Source of the DNA: Amphirosellinia nigrospora
Lineage: Eukaryota; Ascomycota; Sordariomycetes; Xylariales; Xylariaceae
Length of the DNA: 64,000 bases
NCBI GenBank assembly: GCA_004123355.1
Contig: SCHM01000004.1
Coordinates: 4,186,316 to 4,250,315, forward strand
Reading direction: 5' to 3'
Within the stretch, counting starts at the first letter, position 1. Each line of letters begins with the position of its first letter. Positions 47,865 through 58,400 of the stretch are shown piece by piece. The position numbers and the translations under genes are program-made. The notes below the pieces were generated by a model. That model saw nothing but the letters and a program-made list of their open reading frames with translations, had not been told where the DNA came from and searched no databases.

Positions 47865-48489
47865 TCAGGGGAGGGGGATGAGTGTGGTGCCTCCTTGTTT
47901 CTCCTCGGCTTAACAACCCCAGGGTTCCTCACTTTGTGCAGGAAGTCAACAACGACATCGTTCTCCTGAATGCCAACGTCGTTGAAATGTCTTCGCACAA
48001 CCTTAGCGAGGTCATCTTTGCTCTGGCGTCGGAACTGCGCTCGTCGCGCCATCGTGGGGGATCGCAGGCCGACGTGAGATTGTGACAAGACCCAAAAGCG
48101 ATACGAGGAAGAGAAGGCTGTCGGTGTGTCGAGACGGTGTTGGCGGCGGTACTCGTGTAATACATCGCGGTCGAAAGTTGACCATTGAAGCTGAAAATAA
48201 AGTATTAGCACGAGCTCAACTCAGACATGTTGCTTACAATCACGAGATGATTGCTGCTGGCTTACCCCGGAGTAATGGTAGGTTGCGACGTAGGGGCTGC
48301 CGTTGTGGCTGTTGTCAAGCCTTTGGCAGAGGTTGCTTCCTTTAACTGTGAACCGGCCGAGCTAGCGACGCGCTGTAGCTTGCCATTTGATTTGTGGGAG
48401 TCCTTTGCGCCGTGGCCATTTCGCTCCTTGAGGCTCGCTGTGTCAGACTTTGCGTCGTCATGGTTCACTTTCGACTTGGCCGGCGGCAT
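47865..48489 (-). CDS. SAP30: Sap30-like subunit of the Sin3/Rpd3 histone deacetylase complex
   Basis: Exon 1 is 48266-48489 (MPPAKSKVNHDDAKSD, hydrophilic, with KLQRVASSAGSQL). Exon 2 starts at 48190 with LQWSTFDRDVLHEYRRQHRL. The intron is 75 nt, with a GTAAGC donor, a GTGCTAATA branch and a TTTCAG acceptor. Exon 2 carries the Sin3-binding domain: TPTAFSSSYRFWVL, GLRSPTMARR, RRQSKDDLAKVVRRHFND and ENDVVVDFLHKVRN. The family bridges Sin3 and the deacetylase in transcriptional repression. The donor is one base out of phase (CCGGGG should be CCGGGGG). At 47,868-47,877 one more C would place the stop at 47,865-47,867, just after KPRRNKEAPHSS. In the raw frame translation continues to 47,741 with an unconvincing Cys/Thr-rich tail. 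About 185 residues are expected. Confidence 0.8.
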
Positions 48490-49731
48490 TGGAAAGGTTG
48501 GCGATCAAAGAACAGCAACAATGGAGAGGGAGAAGTGAGATGGACTCTTGGGTGTCATTCCTCAATCCTCTTGTGCAGATAACTGGCAGAGCAACAACAA
48601 GAACTAAACTCGAGGCTCGAGGTGCACTGGCTGTGTAGTGTATGTCTGGGAGGTGAGTGAAAGGAGAGGAGAAATGACGGCAAGGGTACTAACTTTAGGT
48701 TAATAATGACTGACCAGGTAGCTGACAGGGGAGGTCTTCCTCTTTGACAATTGTGCCTTGCCCATGTGCCCATGCGCCGCCCATGGGGACTTTTTCACGA
48801 CCACAACCCGCAGCCACCCAATGACAATGACGACAGAGTCGTACTAGTGTGCTAGGACGCTAGGGCCAGCAGCCGAGCATCGGACCCTGCCTGCAGATGT
48901 TGGCGCGGTCCGTAAAAGGGAAGTGGGGTATTTTTGCCGTTACTTGACTTGGCTTAGAGGTCTGTTGCGCTAGACCACTTTTGGCTCAATGGTCGCCTTT
49001 ACCCACCCCTCCACTCTCCCATTGGCGAAGAGCCTTATAGCGATGCCTCAGGTATTCTACAGACACAGACATCTTTTAACTTGATCTCATTGTTTTCTGG
49101 TTTTTCATAAAGAATTCGCCTCGTAGGTCTTGTCGGTTACCTCACACCCAACTCGCTTACTATATACGAGGGCTGAAGGATATTATAATTGACAATATCT
49201 TATGGCTACGTACTAACCGAGAGTAGTATCGTCCATATATACCGCTTCAGTTAGGGTTATTTGCTGGCACATGAAGGAAAAGTACGGGATTAGGTACCTA
49301 CTCATAGATATCACTCAACAATTAAGGTATGTGTAATATCCATAATATAGCAGCAGCTACATGTACGATTAACACATATTAACTAGGTACCAGCATTTAT
49401 AAAGAGAGGGGCATCTTTTCTAGGCATGTGTCATATTATTGTCTTGTTGGTTTGAAGGCTAGATTTCCAAAGATACATGTCAATAAAGGGAGACCGCCAC
49501 TTATCTTGGAATGATAACAACAAGTAATTAATATATAACGGAGATTCAAATCAGCCGACTATAGATCCCCCTGCTTTCTAATGTAGCACCCCATTTGCAA
49601 CCTATAAAATCGAACTAGATCCTTTCATGTAATACATCATACCTAGGTATAAAATAGTTCTAACCTCTCTCATTCTCACTGCAAGTGATTACCCCATCAT
49701 CCTCAGAATCGTCGCTGCCATCTGCTCATAA
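48490..49731. other. Intergenic, nothing recognised
   Basis: SAP30 promoter side (C/T-rich on the minus strand at 48,640-48,760), then AT-leaning sequence with no ORF of interest. Confidence 0.5.
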
Positions 49732-52300
49732 TTACTCAAGCATCTTGAGTATATAGTTAAATCCCATCGACGGATTAAATTTCGCCTTCTTCGAGTCATG
49801 TCCACCCTTTTCGGCGTCTTCGGCCTTCCGCTTCGGACTTTGTTTCTTGTTCTTGTCGTCGACCTGCTTTCCCTTGCTCTTTGGGCTCTTTTGGCCTGGT
49901 TGTGTTGGTTTTCGTCCTGAACGACGAGGGGGTTTGTTTCTTTGCGCTCTTCGATCCGGATTGGTTCGTCAACTTATTAAGTTCTGCTATCTTGCTTAGG
50001 GGAATGTACTTGAAAGGTTCCTCGTCCATAGTCTTGTCATCCCATCCGTACACGCTACTAGGCGGCGAAGGCAGCGGCCCAGCAAAATCAACCTTGCTCT
50101 TAGTATTCTGTGTTTGCGATGTGGTTGTTTCTAATACTTTGTTGGATTGCGCACCGACTGTTTGGAGATACTTGCCCACATTAAATCCCTTTTGAGTATG
50201 CTTTTGAGTATGTGGCAGCGGATTTTATTCCAGGATTTGCCGAGCGGATTTGTATTTTCTTTCTGAGGAAGCGTGGTGGGTGTTTCTACCGCTTTGTTGG
50301 ATTTTGAACTGGCCGATTGAAGATACTTGGTCACATTAAATCCCTTTTGAGTATGCTTTTGAGTATGCTTTTGGTGTGTGGTGTCGGACTTTTCTGCAAG
50401 GATTTGCCGAACGGATTTATGTTTTCTTTCTGCGGAAGCGTAGTGAGTGTTTCTAATGCTTTGTTGGATTGCGAACCAGCCGATTGGAGATACTTGGTCA
50501 CATTAAATACCTTTTGAGTATGCTTTTGAGTGTGTGGTGTCGGACTTTTCTTCCAGGATTTGCCGATCGGATTTGTGTTTTCTTTCTGCGGAAGCGTAGT
50601 GACTGTGGAAATGACGCTAGATTCGTTGTTCGTAGAGTCGTTCTGGTGTTGTAGCGTGACTTGATTTAGCTTGGTTAGAGGGATATACTTGAACGGGTCA
50701 TCATCGTATTCAGAATCGTCATTCCACCCGTATACACTACTAGGTGGTGTTTCCAACGGGCCGCTAAAATCGATTTTTTTGGATTCTTCTTGAGTATTTG
50801 ACGTCACTTTCTTTTTTGGCGATTTCTTTTCTGTTTTTGGTTCTGGTATATGCGGTTCTTCTATCTGAACTGGAGAGATGACCTTGAAGGAGCCATTAAA
50901 ATTGTTCATCTCGGGCTTATCTTGAGTGTGACCTACTTTATCTTCTTCCTCGTCCAAAGGAGTGTCCTTGGACGGGCCACCATCGCCCAAATCCTCCTTG
51001 GGCTCTTGTAATTCTTTGGGTTCATCAAGAGTTGTATTCTCTACCCCTTTCGATTGGTCTTTGGGTCCTTTCCCATTGTCGTCGTCATCGCCGCCGTCGT
51101 CGCCGTCGTCTGAATCACCTGGGCCAGGTCCGTTCGGCCCAGCAGGAATACAATGGCCATCGCCCCCAACTTTGCCTGGGTAGTAAGCACGTAAGTCTTT
51201 GCGTCGAGGCCTTAACTCTTTGGCGAGGACTTTCTCCTTTATCCCAATCCACCGACGTACGCCCTCAATAGCGATGCGAGATCGGTAGTTAGTGGCTAAC
51301 ATGCAGCGTTGAGCAGCTCGTCCCTATTACGACCATCTTAATAATCGGACGAGATTGTTTGGGTTGCTTGAACATACCTGCATCTCGGCCCTGACTTCAT
51401 CGACATTCAGCCAACCGGAAACAGGGTTCCAGAAGCTCGGCCGATGGCATCGCCCCGTGCAGTGAAAGTCAGTTACGCGATGCATAAGTGTCTTGATGAG
51501 GGCGTAAACGCGCAAACCCGAGCTCCAATTAGTCTCATCCTCGGGAACCCAGATCGCAGGTTTGATCTCGGAGTTTTCGTCAAATGCGATTCTGCCCTCA
51601 CGGAAAATGGCTGGTAAGCGCGCCTTGACACGGTCAACCATGGCATCTCCTTGGGCTGAGCGTTGTGCCGTGACCACGCACCATTCGTTGATTTGATTGA
51701 ATTCGGTCGATACTATAACGTTTGGTACATCATCGTTGTTCGGGAAGAACTTCTTATTAGGATTTCGTATGGAGCCTTTGTACAAGTGGGCAATCACAGC
51801 AACCCAGCACCCCTTTCGGCTTCCACGTCCCAAAGAAGCCACTCTGAGCGACGCAATCGCCGGAAAAAGTCGTTGTAATTTAGGTCGCCATCTGCGCGGA
51901 CTTCATTCTCGAACACCCGCTTGGCCTTGGCATTAAATTCGACATCGGGGCAAGAGAAGACACCTGTAGAGCCATACAGGTCACCAGTGTAAATTTGCTC
52001 CCTGACAATTGTGGGAAGAGATGATTGTGCATGTCGAAGCGGCTGCTTTACTTCGAGTGGTGTTAAAGATTTCGACCTGTATAGCTGTAGACTATTAAGA
52101 GCGTATAGATCATCCTTCACGTCAGCGAGACGTCCCAACTCGCCCTTTTCGGGCGTAGTCCCAGAGTATTCCATGTCCTGATTTGATCCGACTTTCCACG
52201 CAATCTGTCCATTGCATAAGACGCTCGTACGGGTATAGATAGGCTTGCCGAGCCGCCCTGCAGGCGATGTTTTCAAGGGCTTGGTGATCGGCGCCGCCAT
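49732..52300 (-). CDS. Uncharacterised protein with internal repeats; N-terminal part weakly like a Ulp1-type fold
   Basis: Exon 1 is 51378-52300 and exon 2 is 49732-51323. A 54-nt intron (GTATGT...AATAG) joins EVRAEMQ|GRAAQRC in frame. I chose the start MAAPITKPLKTS because the upstream 74 codons look like untranslated leader. The N-terminal 300 residues are ordered: VREQIYTGDLYGSTGVFSCP, RRLRRSEWLLWDVEAE, CWVAVIAHLYKG, EWCVVTAQR, IWVPEDETNWSSG and LRVYALIKTLMHRV. The rest is acidic, disordered and repetitive: two copies of GPL..PPSSVYGW(N/D)D..PFKYIPL and three of TTLPQKEN(T/I)NP..FNV.KYLQ. Breaks lie near 51,820 (A run), 50,375, 50,200 and 49,905. With the last corrected, the protein ends in a bipartite nuclear-signal-like KRKAEDAEKGGHDSKKAK and NYILKMLE, TAA at 49,732. 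Length is about 838 residues. Function is unknown. Confidence 0.65.
50150..50605 (-). repeat. Three tandem coding repeats of about 156-167 bp
   Basis: The segment encoding TTLPQKEN(T/I)NP and then FNV(T/G)KYLQ..S.SNK..ET recurs three times (anchors near 50,570, 50,414 and 50,247). Within it a TTTTGAGTATGC unit is itself repeated one to three times (encoding HTQK repeats). Copy-to-copy differences are mostly substitutions, plus the frame breaks noted for the gene. Confidence 0.75.
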
Positions 52301-52906
52301 CTTGCTACTTTGATTCGGTTTCAGGTAATCCAAACACTTGTTTTGAATAACCACTTCAAGGTGTAGACCTAAACACGAAGGGAACCGTTGCAGAATGTGA
52401 GTGCAACTGGATTGATTGAAGTTCTTGTTCATTTTCGCCAGAATTGAGCCGCAAACGGCTAGGTATAGGAGTAACCAACAAAGAAACACACACAAAGCTA
52501 GCGGCACAGCATCTGCATTCATTCAAGTTATGTATACGGCTTTCTGACTCTGGAAATCAGGAAAAATACACCAAGCATTGTAAAATTCAGCTTAGTGTCA
52601 CGTTTTGTCGGCCTGTGTAACGTCGTTAGAGTGGGTTCGGGAGATACGAGTTCATTTAGGTAGGTGGTATATAATTTGGCCATCTATTTAAGCTCCTACA
52701 TCTGACATCTATTGTTATATTTTTAATAGTAGTAATAAATTACAGAAGTTACGATGTGCATGTTCTTCGCAAAGGATCTATAGGTGAATCGCGCTAATAG
52801 CCTGAGTATGCATCTTTGAATCGACTCTAGATAAGGGCATACTGTTAGGGTAAAGGTGAGCTGATGTACAGTCTGCTATGACATTGAATTGATATGCACT
52901 TCGAGA
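52301..52906. other. Intergenic between the repeat protein and the transcription factor
   Basis: Probable leader of the repeat-protein gene (52,301-52,520), then AT-leaning sequence. No gene seen. Confidence 0.5.
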
Positions 52907-54157
52907 TTAGCCGTGTGTTGTGTTGGTCACTGCGTATAACATAGTTCCAAACTCGTCGAGGCCTTCGAGCCAATGATCTACTCGATTTCGCCTCTTTGCC
53001 ACGTCAGCATCATCGAAGTTTTCTGGAACGCGCCATAACTCATCAATTCGAAGCCCCCCTTGGCTCCAATCCGCTAGATGCGAATTGTACGCAGTTTCCC
53101 AGTCAAGCCTTGTCTGGGCTCGCCAAAGTGTATGACTTGCGGGTGCAGGCAACCCTTTGAGCTCCGTTCCAACAAATGTTGGTAAACCGTCGTGGGCAGA
53201 GAGCACTCCGTCAAAGAGATACATTGTATACAATGTACGCCTGTTTGCCTCGGCCACTATCCATGATTCCCAGCGTGGGCGAAGGCACTGTTCCTCAGCT
53301 TCGCATACAAGGCCTTTCTTAGCACTAGCGCAAGCAATCTCCTGAAGATTCATTACAGCCTGGCGGAGAATGGTATCCGTTATTTGTGCAAGGTTGAAGA
53401 ACAAAACCATTGTGAATATTAGATAAGCTTGAAATGCATAGAGTAAGTCAATCGCGCTGTAAGTTTCGTGTTTCTCGTATAGATGGTCCATCTCCCGCTG
53501 GAGAACATGGGCCGCCGTTTCTTCGCTACCCGGCAACTGGTGCTCACAAATGCGGACCAGGCTTAGACAGGTTGAGAGTGGCGATCTGATTAGATGCATC
53601 GCCACTTGCGAAGAATGAATGAACGGAGGATAGCCGCGTCCCCGAATGGCTACGGTGACATATGATTTGAGCATGCGATGTAAGAAAGATTTGGTGGTAT
53701 CAGGGTATTCTTTGGCTTTCTGATCCGGGAGAGGAATGTAGGCCCCGAGCCACCGATTGCCAATTTGATCGGCATTGATTGGGCATGTGAGTATGAGGTC
53801 AACAAAATCCTGGATTTCAGATGCGGCAGCCCTGGAATCAATCGCATGACGGGATCCCTGAATCAACTCTTCTCTTTCTACACGAGATTGCGCATTCTCA
53901 CAGCTCCCCTCAAGATGTGGAATGCCACTATCGATAGCAAGACCAGCCTGTGCTGTCTTGTTGATGCACCTCATCTGTTCATCGGCAACAGGTGACTGAC
54001 GCATTCCACGATGGGAAGCCGACTGAGAGTATACGCAACGCAATTCTCGCTGGACGCATCTCGAGCAACCAGTTTCGATGCGATCACATTTAACTTTGGC
54101 AACTGAGCATTGTTGGCAAGCCTTCTGTCTCGAGACAGAATATCGCGCTGATTTCAT
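52907..54157 (-). CDS. Zn2Cys6 fungal transcription factor
   Basis: Intact single-exon frame of 416 residues. Residues 12-43 form the binuclear zinc cluster with Cys14, 17, 24, 31, 34 and 41 in C-x2-C-x6-C-x6-C-x2-C-x6-C spacing (KACQQCSVAKVKC, then CSRCVQRELRC), followed by a basic/serine linker. The middle has the helical features of the fungal regulatory domain (AIDLLYAFQAYLIFTMVLFF, RWESWIVAEANRRTLYTMYL, then LFDGVLSAHDGLPTF). It should bind CGG-type DNA sites. It is transcribed away from the truncated MFS gene 730 bp to the right, a common arrangement for a pathway-specific regulator and its transporter. No frame problem was seen. Confidence 0.88.
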   Translation of the reverse strand: MKSARYSVSRQKACQQCSVAKVKCDRIETGCSRCVQRELRCVYSQSASHRGMRQSPVADEQMRCINKTAQAGLAIDSGIPHLEGSCENAQSRVEREELIQGSRHAIDSRAAASEIQDFVDLILTCPINADQIGNRWLGAYIPLPDQKAKEYPDTTKSFLHRMLKSYVTVAIRGRGYPPFIHSSQVAMHLIRSPLSTCLSLVRICEHQLPGSEETAAHVLQREMDHLYEKHETYSAIDLLYAFQAYLIFTMVLFFNLAQITDTILRQAVMNLQEIACASAKKGLVCEAEEQCLRPRWESWIVAEANRRTLYTMYLFDGVLSAHDGLPTFVGTELKGLPAPASHTLWRAQTRLDWETAYNSHLADWSQGGLRIDELWRVPENFDDADVAKRRNRVDHWLEGLDEFGTMLYAVTNTTHG

Positions 54158-54889
54158 GACTCTAAAGCCACATCTCCCATGGTTTTTTTGAGTATGAAAA
54201 ACCTATAAGAGACGCGACGGGAATGTGCTACCAGCACATGACGATTGGGACTATACACAAAATCCCACTACCCCTGTTTTGATGAACAGCTGACTGCAGC
54301 TGCCCAGCGAGCCCTGAGACATATTATATTGTCTTTCTATACGATTGCAAGTGCATGGCCAATGTAGCAAGGGCTTAGGTTAGATGGTGAATCAAATAAT
54401 AACAGTTTGTTTATGGAGTTAGGGTGCCGTCAAAGTCTGTCCCCTCATCTTCTTCGACGCAGGAGAATCTAGTCTATGTGCCCAAAGGCTTTATCTCTTA
54501 CTTTCTATTCCTCTCTATTTTGGAGTATGGGAATCGGGAGGATACGCCCCTGGGGTCCGAGACCTCTGCCTATACGGAGACGTGTGACTACAATGTTTAC
54601 AATATGATGGTTGAAATACTGCTATGCTACGAGCTCAACCTGAATTTACCCCCTTTATTGCTGTCAACAATTTCTTTCTTCTGACTTCCATCTCAGCAAT
54701 AGGGGCCCAGAGTACTATCAGCGCAATTGAACTGACCAATACTCAGGTCCCGAATGTCGGCACAAATGCAGTGGTCGGTCCGAGCTACCTGGTCGGATAT
54801 GTAGGTATTTATCGTACATAACCCCTCGTTTCCCCCGACTGGGATAGATCCTACATTTTGGACGGAGCTGTAAAGCCTATTTCGCAACG
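54158..54889. other. Divergent promoter region between the transcription factor and MFS genes
   Basis: No clear TATA box. ORFs of 65-86 codons inside have no motifs. It probably holds the control regions of both genes. Confidence 0.45.
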
Positions 54890-55416
54890 ATGGTGATGAA
54901 TGAGCTAAATAGACCCGTCCAGACGACGTTGCAGAGCCGTATAGCAATTTTCGACAAGCGCCAGAAGGGCCTGATCGTGTTTATCGCCGCGACCGCTGCT
55001 ACGTGTAAGTCCTGCCAGTCTTCTGTACAACTAAATTATTGGTGTCGCCGATAAGAGCTAACCATGAAATAAATAGTCTCTGGTTTTGCATCCAACATCT
55101 ATTTCCCCGCGCTTGCAACAGTGGCCTCTGACCTAGGCGTGACAATTGAGCTCATCAATCTTACCATAACGTCGTACCTGATACTCCAAGGCCTCGCGCC
55201 TAGCATCTGGGGACCACTGTCGGATGCCAAAGGGCGCCGGGTGGCATATTGCTGTACCTTTTTGGTGTTCTTGGCGCTTGTATAGGATTAGCTGAAACAC
55301 GGAACTATGCTACGCTTGTCGTACTGCGAAGCCTTCAGAGCTCCGGGAGTGCCAGTACTATTGCCGTCGGATCAGCCGTCATCGGAGACCTCACGACTTG
55401 CGAGGAGCGTGCAGGC
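54890..55416 (+). pseudogene. MFS transporter (DHA1-like), 3' part lost at the AT-rich block
   Basis: Exon 1 is 54890-55004 (MVMNELNRPVQTT, then DKRQKGLIVFIAATAAT) and exon 2 starts at 55077, with a GTAAGT donor and AATAG acceptor, phase-consistent. TM1 continues SGFASNIYFPALATVA, TM2 is LTITSYLILQGLAPSIW, then the MFS motif A GPLSDAKGRRVAY, TM3 with CIGLAETRNYATLVVLR, and TM4 with SSGSASTIAVGSAVIGDLTT. Frame is lost once at 55,273 (TTGGCG should be TTGGGCG). Homology stops after CEERAG at 55,416, about a third of the way through a normal 12-14 TM transporter, exactly where the AT-rich DNA starts. DHA1-type relatives export drugs or metabolites. As it stands it cannot make a functional transporter. 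Confidence 0.78.
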
Positions 55417-58400
55417 GACTGAGTGAAATTATGTTGATTTTTCATTTTTTTCCTCCCCTTCTAGAAAAGGAAGCATAAAAATAAAGTAGCCGAAGGTAGT
55501 CGAAAATAAGCACGTTTTTTTACGCTTTTTCTTTTTTGTTTTTTAAATATTAGGTTTTACTAAGCTGTAGTACTAGCTTATATATATATTATTTCCGCCT
55601 ATTTTTTATTTTAGACTTTTTTTTTTTTAAGTTTTAGTTTTATATACTATTTACTATTAATTATATTATTATTATATTAATTTAAATGCTAGTCCTTTTT
55701 ATAATATAGAAAGTATTAATAATTAGTATTTTTTTTTAAGTATTTTTTTATTATTTTTTATTTTTTTTTTTTATTTTTTTTTAATTTATTTATTCTAGCC
55801 TTTTAAAATGCGGCTAGAATAAAAAAATATTACTAAGTTTTATATAGTTTAAATACTTTAAAGCAATAATTATAATAATTATTTATAGCTTTAAAAATTA
55901 CGTAAATTTAAACGTTTTTTTTTTATAAAAGTTTTACTAAATATATAAAATAGTATTTTATTATTATAATAATAAAATTATACGCTTTTAAAAGTAGTAT
56001 ATATACGTACGAAGCCTTAAGTATTTTATTTTAAAATATAGCTAACTTTTTAAGGTTATAAGTATAATAGTTAATAAGGCAGCTATTATAACATTTATAC
56101 GTAAAAATAAATCCTTAATAGTAGTATTAGTATATTTAGGCTATTTATATTTGTATTAATAAGTAACGGGTATAAGATATAACTTAAAAAGACTTTATTT
56201 TATAAGTTTCTTGCTTTTTAAATTAAAAAAAGTTTAATAAACAGTTTAAAATAATAAATAAATAAATTTATACTAATATTATTATATATAAAGAAATAAA
56301 AAATAAATAATTTAAAATAATATTTAATGTTTAGTTATATTTTATATTTAAATAAATTATTTATTTTAGAATTTATTAGGGTATTTAGTTATTAATAAAC
56401 TTTTATATATATATATAGCTATAATTTTTTTAAACTTAAGAGTATAAGCTTAGTATATATATAATTAATTATAAGTAATTAAAAGCTCGATTTAATAATG
56501 TTTTATTTTTTATAATATTATAATATAATATATATTTATATTATAATAAGGAGGTTTAAAAATTAATTAATTATTTTATTAAGTTTTAATTATTTTTAGT
56601 TATAAATAGGTTTTTTTATTTATTTTAATATAAATATATTTAATAAAACTATAATAAATAAACTAAGCTATTTATAAAATTTAAAAAGTTTTTATTAAAA
56701 TTTATATTATTTTGTTATTAATTTAAAATAAATAATAGTTTAAAACTAATTTTTAGTAATATATTTATTGTTTTTTATTTTATTCGGATAATATTATAGT
56801 TTAGAAAATAATTTATAAAGCTAAACTAGGCGATTATTTTAAAAGTAGTATAAAATTATATAAGCTAAAAGAATTAAAAAAATATTTTTAGTTTTTAAAA
56901 ATATAGCTAAAATATAGCAGTTTTATTTTAGTTTATATTAATAGTCTAAGTTATTATTAGATTGTTTATTTAAAATATTTTATTAAATTTGATTTTTTAA
57001 AACTTATTAGTTATATTAGCTTTTTTTAAACTTTAAATAAGTATTTTTTTATATATTATATTGTTTAGTAGTTTATTTAATTTATATAAATATTTATTAT
57101 TAAAAAGATTTTTAAGGATAGTTTAAAATATTAGCGTTTTATAGTTTATTATAAAATTAAACTATTTTAAATTATAAGTTTAAAATAGCTTTTTTTAAAT
57201 AATATAATAGTTAATATTATACTAGGTATATTAAATAAAAAATAAAACTAAAAGTAGCGTTTTTATATATTAAGCTTTTATATTAGTAAAAAAAAAAAGC
57301 AAAAAAAAAAAACGTTTTTATTTAAATTAAAAGCGTTTTTTATTTTAAGCTACTAAAAGTTTAAATATTTAAATTTAGTTTTATGTTTTAACTTTTAAAG
57401 CTTTTTAAAATATAAAAATAAAAGCTTTATTTAGGTTTTTTAACGAGCTAAAGCTATATATTTATAAAGTTAAGTAAAGCGAAATATTTTTTTTTTGTTA
57501 TATTAATTTTTTTATTTTTTTAATAGCTAATTTTATTAATAAAAAACTTTATAAAAGCTATTATTAAGTTTGTGTTTTTTTTTAGTATTAAGTTTTAGCG
57601 ATTAAATCGAAATAATAGTATAAAAGCTTTTATTAGTTATATTTTTAGCGAATTTATTTTAAGCGTAATTAAACCGTTATAGAATTATGTTTAGTTAAAG
57701 TTTATTAATTTGTTTTAATATTTTAAAAACTATTTAATTATTATAAAAAGTTAGAAAATTTTAATTATTATTTAAGGATTTTATAATATTTGTTATAAAT
57801 AATTTAAATAATTTTATTTTTTTTTCGGTAGTTTATTTATGTTTTATAGTATAATAGTTATTTAGAATTTAGGCCGGATTTAATTTAATATTTTTAATTA
57901 TAACTAAATAATTTTTATATATAAATATAATAAAAATTTATTAATTATATTTTAATAAAAAATATTTATAGTTTATAATAAATTAAAATTACGTTTTAAT
58001 AGTTATAATAATATATTTTATAAGTTAATATTTTTAAAGTTTCGGTAGAAAAGTTATTATAGTTTTAGAATTTGTTTATAAAGTTATTATATAAGCTAGT
58101 TTTTTTTAAAAGATTTTATTTAAAAGTTAATTTTAAAAATTATGTTTAAATAAACTTTATAAACGTTTTTTTTTAAATAAAAACTTAATAATAGTTTAAT
58201 TATTTATAGTTTTAAGCTTAAGGTTAATATAATATATTTTAATAATATAAGCTATAGCTTAAATAAAATATTATTATTTATTATTAAAAAAAAATTAAAT
58301 AATAATATATTATTTAATAAGCTTAAATATATAGCTAATAGTTATAAATATTTTTTAAATAATTTTATAAAATAAATAGTTTTAATAAATATAGTATAGC

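Noticed and set aside
34300-48489. Treating Avl9, Bro1, Mdj1 and Sap30 as pseudogenes because of frame breaks
   Set aside because: Protein conservation is intact on both sides of every break and breaks cluster in G/C runs, so sequence error is more likely.
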